From Clostridium saudiense (GTDB lineage: Bacteria; Bacillota; Clostridia; Clostridiales; Clostridiaceae), in contig NZ_CBYM010000003.1 of assembly GCF_000577815.1 (NCBI RefSeq), positions 1 to 64,000 on the forward strand: a stretch of DNA of 64,000 nucleotides, written 5' to 3'. Positions 19,016 through 27,803 of the stretch are shown here, in pieces. Below the pieces are notes generated by a model that was given only the letters and a program-made list of their open reading frames with translations, did no database searches and was not told the DNA's origin. Position 1 is the stretch's first letter, and each line of letters opens with the position of its first letter. The translations under genes were made by a program, and so were the position numbers.

Positions 19016-19590
19016 TATAATTCCTCCAATTCTTTATATTCTTTTTCCGTATTTATATTTAAAAAATCTTTTTCAATAAATTTTTTTTCTTGATTTCCAT
19101 CTATAACTTTATAATTTAAAGATTTTATCAATAATTGAAGTTTATTATTATTATTTTTTATTGCATTTTCAATACTAGGAATGCTCTTTTTTGAATATAC
19201 TGCACATAATGGCTGTAGCCTTCCAGAAACCTCCGGTATTAACACTTCATATTCTTCATTATAATTTCCTAATATATTTAAAGTTTCACTAGTTATAAGT
19301 GGCATATCACATGCTATACATAAAACTTTATCTGTAGTTGAATTCATAAGAGCTGAATGTATTCCGCTCAAAGGACCATTCCCCTTATATATATCTTCAA
19401 TTACTCTTAAATTAAATCCTTCATATTCTTCTTTTTTATTTGCAATTATTATTATTTCTTTATAACCTTTGCCTGCATCAATTATATGCTCTATAAATTT
19501 ACGTTCCTTATAATTTAATAACGCCTTATTATTATAGTTCATTCTACTACTTTTACCACCAGCTAAAATAGCCAATGTCTTGTTTATCAT
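19015..19590 (-). CDS. mobA: Molybdenum cofactor guanylyltransferase MobA
   Basis: About 191 residues. The N-terminal nucleotide-binding loop LAILAGGKSSRMN and the CDMPLIT motif are those of MobA, which joins GMP to molybdopterin to give MGD. The neighbouring nitrate reductase belongs to the bis-MGD enzyme family, so this fits. Two ATGs six bases apart are possible; the second (19590) has better spacing to AGGAG. It is eight to fourteen bases after moeA and overlaps mog. Confidence 0.9.
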   Translation of the reverse strand: MINKTLAILAGGKSSRMNYNNKALLNYKERKFIEHIIDAGKGYKEIIIIANKKEEYEGFNLRVIEDIYKGNGPLSGIHSALMNSTTDKVLCIACDMPLITSETLNILGNYNEEYEVLIPEVSGRLQPLCAVYSKKSIPSIENAIKNNNNKLQLLIKSLNYKVIDGNQEKKFIEKDFLNINTEKEYKELEEL

Positions 19591-19603
19591 AAGCATCTAT
19601 CTC

Positions 19604-20809
19604 CTAAAATTTAATGATATCAACTGTTTCACCACTATGAAGAGCTTCGCTTCCACCCTCTACTTCAATCATACAATTAGAATTTAAATTAGAACTTAAT
19701 ATTCCATTTCCACTTTTCACTTGTGTTATATATACCTTTTGTTTTCCCTCTTCTATTACAACTCTACCTCTAATAAATCTTCTCTGAGGGCTTTTTTTAT
19801 TGAAATTATCACATAAAGTTGCTTTTTCTCTTTTAACTTCTATTTTTTCAATTCCACTTAATTTTTCTATTGATGTCTTAACAAACAACTCAAATGCTGT
19901 TAGTGCCGCAGTTGGATTTCCTGACAAACTAACCACAAGAGCATTATTTACAATACTACAAAGCACTGCTGAACCTGGTTTCATTTTAACCTTCCAAAAT
20001 AATCGTTTCCCACCTATATTGTCTATTGCATGATTTAATAAATCTTTTTCACCTACAGATACTCCACCAGTTGTAATTATTAAGTCAACATTTTGAGATA
20101 TATTCTCTATATATTTCTCTATATCTCCTTCAATATCTCTTACATGCTTTACTTCTAAAATATTATATCCTAACTCAGAAACTCTAGCCATTATAGTATA
20201 TTTATTACTATTGAAAATTTTACCTTCCGTTAAATCACTATTTACATCTATAACTTCATCACCAGTACATAAAAGTGCAATTTTAGGATTTTTATATACC
20301 TTTATCTTTGAAATACCACTGCTTGCAATAATACCTATATCTGCAAAATCTATCTTTTTATTTTTATTTACTAATAGAGATCCTTTTTTAATATCTTCAC
20401 CTTTAAAACAAATATTATCATTAGCTTTTATTTTTTTAGTTAATGTTATATGCTCCTCATCATTTTTGATAGTATCTTCTTGCTTTATTACTGCATTTGC
20501 TCCATTTGGAATAGGAGCACCAGTCATTATTCTTATTGCAGTTTTATTAGTTACTTCATAATTACTTACTTCACCAGCAAAGACCTTATCAATGATTTTT
20601 ATTTTATCATTAGAACCACTATTTTCTGCTAATATTGCATATCCATCCATTGCTGACTTATTAAATGGTGGATTATCAATTAGCGAATATATGTCCTCTG
20701 CTAAAACTCTTCCTGTTGCATTTATTAAGTCAATCTCTTCTGTTCCTATGGCTTTAACATTTTCATCTAATATATCTATTGCCTCTTCCAATGATATAAA
20801 TGACTTCAT
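19604..20809 (-). CDS. moeA: Molybdopterin molybdotransferase MoeA
   Basis: A 401-residue enzyme of normal length that inserts molybdate into adenylated molybdopterin. Motifs: NPPFNKSAMDGYAI (about residues 42-55), GAPIPNGANAVIKQED, LLCTGDEVID and IITTGGVSVGEKD, then LSGNPTAAL near the C-terminal domain. AAGGAGG precedes the ATG. It follows a 250-base leader ending in a terminator-like hairpin, so its expression may be controlled after initiation. Confidence 0.95.
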   Translation of the reverse strand: MKSFISLEEAIDILDENVKAIGTEEIDLINATGRVLAEDIYSLIDNPPFNKSAMDGYAILAENSGSNDKIKIIDKVFAGEVSNYEVTNKTAIRIMTGAPIPNGANAVIKQEDTIKNDEEHITLTKKIKANDNICFKGEDIKKGSLLVNKNKKIDFADIGIIASSGISKIKVYKNPKIALLCTGDEVIDVNSDLTEGKIFNSNKYTIMARVSELGYNILEVKHVRDIEGDIEKYIENISQNVDLIITTGGVSVGEKDLLNHAIDNIGGKRLFWKVKMKPGSAVLCSIVNNALVVSLSGNPTAALTAFELFVKTSIEKLSGIEKIEVKREKATLCDNFNKKSPQRRFIRGRVVIEEGKQKVYITQVKSGNGILSSNLNSNCMIEVEGGSEALHSGETVDIIKF

Positions 20810-21060
20810 TTGATATCCTCCTTAAAATATAAAAGACTTACTACTTCATATTTTAGGTATGAGTAATAAGCCTCAAATATAACAAAATTATTTTTAGTTA
20901 TATATAACTAAAAATAAAACTATATATTTAAACAAAACTTATTTTCCTTCCCAAAACGTGGAGATAATATCTTTTCAAATATTACCCTTAAATTTTATTT
21001 CAAATTTCGGCTTAAGTTCCTTAGATTTACTCCTTAGGATACTTAGCTCTAGAAAATATA
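20810..21060 (-). promoter_or_regulatory. Structured moeA leader, candidate riboswitch or attenuator
   Basis: Between mobB and moeA. On the minus strand it contains a long imperfect hairpin (arms AAGTATCCTAAG and CTAAGGAACTT), further small stems, a perfect 26-bp palindrome (20890-20915), and near the end a hairpin CTTATTACTCATA / TATGAAGTAGTAAG followed by TCTTTTATATTTT just before the ribosome site. The last part looks like a transcription terminator. Moco-sensing riboswitches are known upstream of such genes, but I cannot match the consensus here. Confidence 0.4.
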
Positions 21061-21573
21061 TTATTGATAATTTTCAAACTTAAATTCTTCTTCTTTTTCA
21101 ATTAAATCTACAAGTTTTTCTACATCGTCTTTATTTACAACATTTATGTTATTATCTATATCTAAATGAGTATCGCTTGCAATAGCTATTAACTTTTCTT
21201 TTTGAGTTATAATCCTATCACTTACTCCATCTCTATAAACTTCGATTTTTCTTAAGTTACTATTTTTATATCCTTCAACTAAAATTATATCTTTATCCAT
21301 TAACATTTTAATTATATCACTAAGTTCAATCTCTTCGTGTAATTCTTTAATCATAGCAAATCTATTTTTTGATGAAATTACAACTGTTTCCGAGCCTGCT
21401 TCTCTATGTTTATATGTATCTTTTCCTTTTTTATCTATATCAAATCCATGAACATCATGTTTTATAGTTGCTATACTATACCCTCTATTTTTTAGTTCTT
21501 TTATTAAAGACTCCATTAGAAATGTCTTTCCAACATTTGAGCTATAACCTACAATATTTATTACCTTTGACAT
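21061..21573 (-). CDS. mobB: Molybdopterin-guanine dinucleotide biosynthesis protein MobB
   Basis: A 170-residue P-loop GTP-binding protein. The N-terminus has VGYSSNVGKTFL, a Walker A variant typical of MobB, and KHDVHGFDIDKKGKDTYKHR follows, as in the family. MobB assists MobA and cofactor delivery. It lies between the nitrate reductase genes and moeA on the same strand, separated from both by long spacers. AAGGGATG precedes the start. Confidence 0.92.
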   Translation of the reverse strand: MSKVINIVGYSSNVGKTFLMESLIKELKNRGYSIATIKHDVHGFDIDKKGKDTYKHREAGSETVVISSKNRFAMIKELHEEIELSDIIKMLMDKDIILVEGYKNSNLRKIEVYRDGVSDRIITQKEKLIAIASDTHLDIDNNINVVNKDDVEKLVDLIEKEEEFKFENYQ

Positions 21574-21763
21574 TTACTTCATCCCTTAGTCTTTATTTTA
21601 TCTTTATATTTTAAAAATCTGCTTTGATTTTAAATCTTATTAACATTTTTGTAAATATATTTTATTTAAATTTAATAAGTTAGAGGCAAAAGATTATTTA
21701 ATATATATTAAAACTCTCCCCTTTCCCTCTAACTCTTTTTATTATATATTAACTTGCCAAATT

Positions 21764-21859
21764 ACCAAATTAAAATTTGGGCTCTTATAAATGAAACTCA
21801 CTCCTCACATGCGTTCGGAGGAGTAAGTTCGAGCAACCAAATTAAAATTTGGGCTCTTA
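21764..21859. repeat. 24-bp direct repeats flanking a hairpin
   Basis: Two identical 24-base copies (21764-21787 and 21836-21859), each containing the small dyad CCAAATTAAAATTTGG, flank a CTCCTC...GAGGAG hairpin. The second copy includes the stop codon of the oxidoreductase gene. The 283-base gap also holds AT-rich sequence with no other feature. It looks like an intergenic repeat element. Confidence 0.6.
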
Positions 21860-23083
21860 CTTATAACTAAACTCAAAGTTTTTTTCTATGTTAAAGAAAT
21901 CAGCATAATCTATATCAAATAAACTCTTTGTAACTTTTGATACATCTATATTTTCCTTAATAAGCTGAGTTAAAACTCCAGCATAAGAAAGGTCTCCTTG
22001 AATTATTGCACCATAGATTTTTCCATCTTTATGGATTATCTTTTTATAGTTATTATCTTCAACTTTAGTTTCAACTATATAAGTTTCATCAGCTGGTTCT
22101 ACCATACCAAGAGACATTGTAGCTATACCTACAAAGTTCATTGTGTTTTTGCTTCCAAAGAAATCAGTCATTACCATTTCTTTTCCTAACATATTATGTG
22201 CTGCTATTATACCTTCTTTAACAGCTGTTGGCCATATTGGATTTCTTCCCGTTACATCTCCAGCTCCATATATATTTTCTATATTAGTTTGCCCTTTTGC
22301 ATCAATTATTAATCCAAATCTATCACATTCAACATTACTATTTTCCATAAATGCAACATTAGATCTAACCCCTGTAGCAACTATTACTAATTCACATGGA
22401 ACTTCTTCACCAGTATTTAATACTAAAGCTTTTGGATTGTTATTTTCATCTAAAAGTAACTTTTCTGCTTTAACATCTAACTTTAAAGAAACACCTTCTT
22501 CAATGAATTTCTTTTCATATACATCTGAAGCATGCTTGTCTAATTGTAATGGAAGTATCTTATTACTCATTTCAACTAAAGATATATTTAATCCTTGTCC
22601 AAGTAATCCACTAACTGCATCTATTCCAACAAGACCAGCACCTAAAACTACTACATTCTTAACTTTTTTAGCTTGTTCTTTTATTAATATAGCATCATCT
22701 AAGTTTCTTAGCCCAACTACATTATTACCTTCTCTAAGTCCTAGTACTGGAGGTATAAATGCAGATGCTCCACTACAGACTAATAATTTATCATAACTTA
22801 AAGTCTCACCATTTGATAGCTCTAAAGTTTGTTCTTTATCATTTAATGCTTTAACTTCTAAACCTTTCATCCAAGTAATATTGTTTTCTTCAAAAAACTC
22901 TTTACCTGTAAAGTTTAAGGCATCTACATCTCTATGACTTGAAATGTAATGATGAAGTATGCATCTTGAATATACATTTTCATCTTTAGATATTAATACT
23001 ATTTCAGCATTTTTATCTAATTCTCTTAAAGTTTTAGCTCCACTTATACCTGCTGCAGAGGCTCCTATAACTACATATCTCAT
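21857..23083 (-). CDS. NAD(P)H/FAD-dependent oxidoreductase of the nitrate reductase operon
   Basis: A 408-residue pyridine-nucleotide-disulfide-type reductase. The FAD-binding start is VVIGASAAGISGAK (about residues 3-16); the NAD-binding fold is VVVLGAGLVGIDAVS; the second FAD motif is NIYGAGDVT. It resembles NADH oxidase, rubredoxin reductase and the FAD domain of NirB. As the third gene after nitrate reductase and its ferredoxin, with TAATG overlap, it probably passes electrons from NAD(P)H to the complex. Whether it also serves nitrite reduction is unknown. Confidence 0.85.
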   Translation of the reverse strand: MRYVVIGASAAGISGAKTLRELDKNAEIVLISKDENVYSRCILHHYISSHRDVDALNFTGKEFFEENNITWMKGLEVKALNDKEQTLELSNGETLSYDKLLVCSGASAFIPPVLGLREGNNVVGLRNLDDAILIKEQAKKVKNVVVLGAGLVGIDAVSGLLGQGLNISLVEMSNKILPLQLDKHASDVYEKKFIEEGVSLKLDVKAEKLLLDENNNPKALVLNTGEEVPCELVIVATGVRSNVAFMENSNVECDRFGLIIDAKGQTNIENIYGAGDVTGRNPIWPTAVKEGIIAAHNMLGKEMVMTDFFGSKNTMNFVGIATMSLGMVEPADETYIVETKVEDNNYKKIIHKDGKIYGAIIQGDLSYAGVLTQLIKENIDVSKVTKSLFDIDYADFFNIEKNFEFSYK

Positions 23084-23490
23084 TATTCAGTTACCTCCTC
23101 TAAAGTAATTGCTCCCATAGGACATTTAGCTACACATTGTGCTGTTCCATGTTCCTTACATGCATCACATTTCATTATTTCTTTATGCATTCTGCTATCA
23201 GCTTTTAATACTCCATAAGGACATGCCATTATACACATGTAACAACTAGCACAGTGATCTTTATTATATTCTACTAATCCAGTTTCTTTATTCTTACTCA
23301 TAGCACCTGTCATACAAGTATAAACACATTCTGGTCTATCACAATGTCTACAGAATATTGGAGCATATTTACCTTTACTATCTATTGTTATTCTACTTCT
23401 TGTATCCTCTGACTCGTGAGCTACAATACATGCTGTTGTACAAGTTAAACAGCCAACACATTTATCTCTATCTATCTTAATTCTTTTCAT
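23083..23490 (-). CDS. Four-cluster ferredoxin subunit of nitrate reductase
   Basis: A 135-residue iron-sulfur protein with four cysteine motifs of the DMSO-reductase small-subunit type: CVGCLTCTTAC (Cys11-21), CRHCDRPECVYTC, CASCYMCIMACPYG and CDACKEHGTAQCVAKCP. It should carry four 4Fe-4S clusters and relay electrons to the molybdenum subunit encoded 13 bases upstream. No membrane or export signal is seen, so the complex is cytoplasmic. Confidence 0.9.
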   Translation of the reverse strand: MKRIKIDRDKCVGCLTCTTACIVAHESEDTRSRITIDSKGKYAPIFCRHCDRPECVYTCMTGAMSKNKETGLVEYNKDHCASCYMCIMACPYGVLKADSRMHKEIMKCDACKEHGTAQCVAKCPMGAITLEEVTE

Positions 23491-23503
23491 CTTTAGTCAC
23501 CCT

Positions 23504-25591
23504 CTATTTTTTAATGATATTTACTGCAACTGTTTTAAATGATGGTTCCTTTGAATATGGATCATAAACTGAAGGAGTAAGTGCATTTGTTTCAATATAA
23601 TGAATTGGTGCATATAAATGATCCTTCTTTACATGATCAGATATCTTTATAGTAAAGTCTTTAGTTACTCCATTTTGAGAAGCTATTGAAACTCTTTCAT
23701 TTTCTTCTATATTTAATTCTTTTGCTAACTCTGGATGCATAAATGCATATGATTCCTTAGAGTAAATTCTTTCTGACTCAGCAATTTCTCTTGATCTAAC
23801 TTGAGTATGCCATTGCCCTACTGTTCCTCTTCCTGAGTTAAATATATATGGAAATTCTGCACTTGTTTGTGTTGGGTTTTCTGCTATATCTTCAAAGTGG
23901 AATTTAGCTTTCTTTGATGGAGTATAGTAATTACCATCTTCATATAATCTTCTTTCATCTTCCACTAAAGTTTCTCCAGCTCTAAATGGCCATTGAACTC
24001 CTCTTGAACCTTCCATATTTGGTCCTTCTAACATTTCATAAGTTACACCTGTAATATCACAAGGCATTCCCTTAGAACATTTCTTTAATAATTCAAAAGC
24101 ACTTCTTGGAGTTTCCCATCCTTTTAATAAATCTCCCATTCCAAGTTCCTTACCAATGTTATAGAAGATTTCGAAATCTGATAATTCTCCTTCTTCTTTT
24201 TCAATTACAGGATTAACCTTTGATAATCTTCTTTCAGTATTTATTAATACCCCTTCTTTTTTGATTGCTGGAACAGAAGGTAAGTATAAATCACAAAGTT
24301 TAGCACTATCAGTATCTTCATATATATCTTGAACTACGAAGAAATCTAGATTTTTAACGCACTTTTCAAATTCTTCATTATTTGCCCATGAATGTCTTGG
24401 GTTTGTACAAATTACCCATAACCCCTTAATTTCTCCTGCAATTGCTTTTTCAATTATTGCATTGTAAGGAATTGTTGGTTTTGTAGCAAGTACACTTTCA
24501 TCTACACCTAAAGCTTCAGCAACTGCTTTTCTACGTACTGGATTATCGAAATCTCCACCACCATAAAGTCCTGCTGTATTACTAAATGCTCTTGAACCCA
24601 TAGCATTACATTGTCCAGTTAAAGAGTTTGCACCTGTACCTGGTCTACCCATGTTTCCTGTTATTAATGCTAAATTAATTATAGATTGAGCTGTTCTAAC
24701 TGCTTGGTAACCTTGATTAACTCCCATTGTCCACCAGAATGAAACTCTTTCTCCTGCATGAATAATTTCAGCTAATTCTAAAACTCTTTCCGCACTTATT
24801 CCTGTTTCAGCTTCAACTTTATCTAAAGTGAATTTAGCTACATGATTCTTGAAATCTTCATATCCTTCTGTATGATTTTCTATGTAGTTAACATCAATAT
24901 ATCCTTTTTCTATTAAAACATTAGCTAAAGTATACATTAATACTAAGTCAGCCTTTGGTTTAATATCTATCCATATATCAGAATTCATAGCAGTTTCTGA
25001 TCTTCTTGGATCTATTGTTATTATTTTAGCTTCTTTATTTTCTCTAATTCTTCCCCAGAATACTGGATGAGCTATAACTGGATTTGCTCCAATTAAAATT
25101 ATTGTATCTGAAAGTTCTGCATCATTTAATGTATATGGTGGAGCATCAAATCCAAAACTTTGTTTATGAGCAACTACTGATGTAGCCATACATAATCTTG
25201 TATTACCATCACCATTAATGCCCATGTAGTTTCTTCCTACATGTCCTAATAAAGCCATATCTTCTGTTGGCATTTGTCCTGTACTAATGAAGGCAACACT
25301 TTCTTTACCGTATTTTTCTTGAATGCTTGTCATTTTTTTAGCAAATGTTTTAAAGCCTTCTTCCCATGAAATTTCTTTCATTTCTCCATTTTCATCTCTT
25401 AAAAGTGGGCTTTTTCTTGCTTTAATTTTTGTTTGTTGCTTATCTAAGTTTAATCCTTTTATACAACAAAAACCTTTATTTACAGGGTAATCAACAGTAG
25501 GAGAAACCTTAGCTATCTTACCATTTTCTACATAAAAATCTACATTACATGCTAATGCACATAAATTACATGTTGATTGAATCTTCTTCAT
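23504..25591 (-). CDS. Molybdenum nitrate reductase catalytic subunit (bis-MGD family)
   Basis: A 695-residue molybdopterin oxidoreductase. The N-terminal 4Fe-4S motif is CNLCALAC (Cys8, 11, 15) plus Cys42/43. Cys134 in NGDGNTRLCMATS is the expected molybdenum ligand, as in NapA/NarB-type nitrate reductases. No twin-arginine signal is present, so it is cytoplasmic. It heads an operon with a ferredoxin and an FAD oxidoreductase and is followed by cofactor genes, the arrangement known for clostridial nitrate reduction. A formate-dehydrogenase-like activity cannot be excluded by motif but the context disfavours it. Confidence 0.85.
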   Translation of the reverse strand: MKKIQSTCNLCALACNVDFYVENGKIAKVSPTVDYPVNKGFCCIKGLNLDKQQTKIKARKSPLLRDENGEMKEISWEEGFKTFAKKMTSIQEKYGKESVAFISTGQMPTEDMALLGHVGRNYMGINGDGNTRLCMATSVVAHKQSFGFDAPPYTLNDAELSDTIILIGANPVIAHPVFWGRIRENKEAKIITIDPRRSETAMNSDIWIDIKPKADLVLMYTLANVLIEKGYIDVNYIENHTEGYEDFKNHVAKFTLDKVEAETGISAERVLELAEIIHAGERVSFWWTMGVNQGYQAVRTAQSIINLALITGNMGRPGTGANSLTGQCNAMGSRAFSNTAGLYGGGDFDNPVRRKAVAEALGVDESVLATKPTIPYNAIIEKAIAGEIKGLWVICTNPRHSWANNEEFEKCVKNLDFFVVQDIYEDTDSAKLCDLYLPSVPAIKKEGVLINTERRLSKVNPVIEKEEGELSDFEIFYNIGKELGMGDLLKGWETPRSAFELLKKCSKGMPCDITGVTYEMLEGPNMEGSRGVQWPFRAGETLVEDERRLYEDGNYYTPSKKAKFHFEDIAENPTQTSAEFPYIFNSGRGTVGQWHTQVRSREIAESERIYSKESYAFMHPELAKELNIEENERVSIASQNGVTKDFTIKISDHVKKDHLYAPIHYIETNALTPSVYDPYSKEPSFKTVAVNIIKK

Positions 25592-25652
25592 ATTACTCCC
25601 ATCTCCAATTCGTGATTTTAATAAACTCTATATTCAGTATTATTTCAGATTC

Positions 25653-25695
25653 ATTTTATCACTAAAGGTTATATGCAACTGTGATTATAATCACA
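25653..25695 (-). promoter_or_regulatory. Crp/Fnr-type operator and -10 element of the nitrate reductase operon
   Basis: TGTGATTATAATCACA (25680-25695) is a perfect dyad. On the minus strand TAAAAT (25658-25653) is a likely -10 hexamer; a start at 25646 puts the dyad centre at -41.5. The geometry matches that at the TDT gene. Confidence 0.75.
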
Positions 25696-25759
25696 AATTA
25701 TTTGTCATTTATTTAACAATATTATTGCTAAAATCTCTTTTTTATTTAATAAAAGTAAA

Positions 25760-25802
25760 AATAAGCCATTAGATTTTTTTATAAATAACCTATTAGCTTA
25801 TT
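25760..25802 (-). terminator. Terminator of the SDR gene
   Basis: An imperfect 13-base stem, AATAAGC.ATTAG against CTATTAGCTTATT, followed on the minus strand by TTTACTTTTATT. Confidence 0.55.
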
Positions 25803-25862
25803 TAAACTTTTACACTAATTCAATTTTACTAGTAAAATATTCATCATAATGTTAATTTAAAT

Positions 25863-26729
25863 TTAACTATTTACTATTTCGCCTCCATTTATGTGAATAG
25901 TTTGACCTGTAATATATGAAGCTGCTTCAGATGCTAAAAATACATATGCACCAGCACATTCAACAGGTTGACCTGCTCTACCCATAGGAGTATTTGATCC
26001 AAACTGTGGAATTTCTCCCTTTTCAAAGCTTGATGGAATAAGTGGTGTCCATATAGGTCCTGGAGCTACTGCATTTACCCTTATACCACTTTTATTTTTT
26101 GCTAATGATGTTGATAAAGATCTTGTTAATGTTACAATAGCACCTTTAGTCATTGAATAATCTATAAGTTTTTCATTTCCTGCAAAAGCTGTAACTGATG
26201 CTGTATTTATAATGCATGAACCTGATTTCATATGTTTTAACGCTTCTCTTGACATATAAAAAGTTCCATAAATATTAGTTTTCATAGTTTTATCAAATTG
26301 AGAATCTGAAATTTGTTTAAAATCTTTACATTCATATTGAACTGCTGCATTATTTACTAATATATCTATTTTTCCATGTTCTTTAATTACATTCTCTATT
26401 ACTGAACTACAAAAAGTAACGTCTGAAATATCTCCTGAATAAATACTACACTTTCTTCCTGTAGCTTCTATTAATTTTTTAGTATCTTCAGCATCTTTTT
26501 TTTCATTGTAATAAACTATAACAATATCAGCTCCTTGATATGCATAAGCAATAGCTACTGCTCTACCTATTCCACTATCTCCACCAGTTATTATTGCAAC
26601 TTTATCTTTTAGTAAATCTCCACTTTTTATATACTTTTCATCATAGTATATAGGTACTGGATTCATTTCACTTTCAAAACCTGGATGAATATTTTGATGT
26701 TGTGCTGGAAAACTTGTTGGAAAGTTCAT
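25863..26729 (-). CDS. SDR-family oxidoreductase
   Basis: A 288-residue short-chain dehydrogenase with an N-terminal extension (FPAQHQNIHPGFESEMNPVP) typical of the YghA/YdaD/general-stress glucose-dehydrogenase-like group. The cofactor loop is TGGDSGIGRA, the NNAA motif is present, and the catalytic Tyr-x-x-x-Lys is YSMTK after the Ser in TASVTA. The C-terminus shows the TGQTIHINGG signature. The substrate is unknown. The gene is monocistronic with an AAGGAG site. Confidence 0.88.
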   Translation of the reverse strand: MNFPTSFPAQHQNIHPGFESEMNPVPIYYDEKYIKSGDLLKDKVAIITGGDSGIGRAVAIAYAYQGADIVIVYYNEKKDAEDTKKLIEATGRKCSIYSGDISDVTFCSSVIENVIKEHGKIDILVNNAAVQYECKDFKQISDSQFDKTMKTNIYGTFYMSREALKHMKSGSCIINTASVTAFAGNEKLIDYSMTKGAIVTLTRSLSTSLAKNKSGIRVNAVAPGPIWTPLIPSSFEKGEIPQFGSNTPMGRAGQPVECAGAYVFLASEAASYITGQTIHINGGEIVNS

Positions 26730-26860
26730 ATAATCACTCCTTAAAAAATCCTTGTCATAATTTATTATTAGTTACTTTATGATTTATAATTCTTTTTTAT
26801 AAAAATCTTATCTGTTAATTAATAGTTTATTTTTTATTAAATAAATTTCACTTTATAAAA

Positions 26861-26886
26861 AATGGAATTGCATTAGCAATTCCATT
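26861..26886 (-). terminator. Terminator of the 187-aa hypothetical gene
   Basis: Perfect 11-base arms AATGGAATTGC / GCAATTCCATT with a four-base loop, then TTTTTTATAAAG on the minus strand. Confidence 0.82.
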
Positions 26887-26902
26887 CAATTTTATCTCTA
26901 TA

Positions 26903-27466
26903 TTAACCAAATACTTTATCATAGACTATAGGATCCTTAAATCCAAATATTACTTTTCCATTTTTCTCAAAAATTTCACTTACATACAACTTTCCATGTT
27001 CTGTTCTTTCTTTTAATGTAAAAATAGTACCATTTCCAAAATCACTTATACTTTCTCCATAAAAAGATCCATTTTCCTCTTTATAAATCATAGGATTGAA
27101 CTTTTCAGACTTAACTAAAGTACTATAATCCATAATTAAAGAACCATTGTCATTTCTAAATTCTTCTTTAGATATTCCTTTCGGTAATTCATAGGAAGTT
27201 AATACAACATTATTTTCTTTATCTAATGTAAATAAAAATAAATGCGGTAATATTTTTTTACCTTTTTCAGTTTCATAATAGCTTTCTTCTATTACAAAAT
27301 ACCCCTTAAAATTTTGGGGTAAATTTTTAATTTTTTGATTACATACCGCATTTATATGTTTAGCCTTAGGATGTATGATTTCACCTTCACTTTCTTCTTT
27401 TTTTATTTGTGCCTGGTTATTAAATTTACCACACAAATTTTTAATAAAAGATTCCAACCTACTCAT
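26903..27466 (-). CDS. Conserved hypothetical protein (187 aa)
   Basis: A 187-residue soluble protein that I do not recognise. It is hydrophilic at the N-terminus (a Lys/Glu-rich stretch around residues 20-35), has two cysteines (13 and 43) and no membrane segment. The central part alternates short beta-type stretches (GYFVIEESYY, HLFLFTLDKENNVVLTSYEL), suggesting a compact beta-rich fold. AGGGAGG precedes the ATG. It is 18 bases downstream of a BFD-like ferredoxin gene on the same strand and probably cotranscribed with it. Confidence 0.65.
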   Translation of the reverse strand: MSRLESFIKNLCGKFNNQAQIKKEESEGEIIHPKAKHINAVCNQKIKNLPQNFKGYFVIEESYYETEKGKKILPHLFLFTLDKENNVVLTSYELPKGISKEEFRNDNGSLIMDYSTLVKSEKFNPMIYKEENGSFYGESISDFGNGTIFTLKERTEHGKLYVSEIFEKNGKVIFGFKDPIVYDKVFG

Positions 27467-27484
27467 AATTCCTCCCTAAACTGT

Positions 27485-27664
27485 TTATTTTTTTAATAAT
27501 TCATCAACAACAGCTTTAGCTTCAGCTAAGCAAGAACCACATCCCTTTCCACAGTTAGTTACACTTTGAACTTTTTCAAAAGTATCAGCTCCATTTTCTA
27601 TTGCTCTTTCGATATCTTCAACAGAAACATTAAAACAATAACAAATTTTTTTAGTTTTATCCAT
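27485..27664 (-). CDS. BFD-like [2Fe-2S]-binding protein (59 aa)
   Basis: A 59-residue protein starting MDKTKKICYCFNVSVEDI and containing TNCGKGCGSC. The four cysteines in the C-x-C...C-x4-C-x2-C-like pattern are those of the BFD-like [2Fe-2S] domain found in bacterioferritin-associated ferredoxin, NirB and related proteins. GGAGG stands eight bases before the ATG. Such proteins shuttle electrons or help mobilise iron; a partner is not evident. It probably forms an operon with the hypothetical gene downstream. Confidence 0.82.
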   Translation of the reverse strand: MDKTKKICYCFNVSVEDIERAIENGADTFEKVQSVTNCGKGCGSCLAEAKAVVDELLKK

Positions 27665-27803
27665 ATATATTCCTCCATAATATTACTATTTATATCTATA
27701 GTTGTATGTATATTTATAGTTTTAACATACATGAAATCTATTATTCTAACTTATTAATTTAAACTAATTTACTTATGAAAAAAATTAATTTATTAATAAT
27801 TGA

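Noticed and set aside
22143..22796. Plus-strand open frame of 217 codons
   Set aside because: Lies wholly antisense to the oxidoreductase gene, whose motifs are clear; Ser/Thr/Pro-rich text typical of an antisense shadow.
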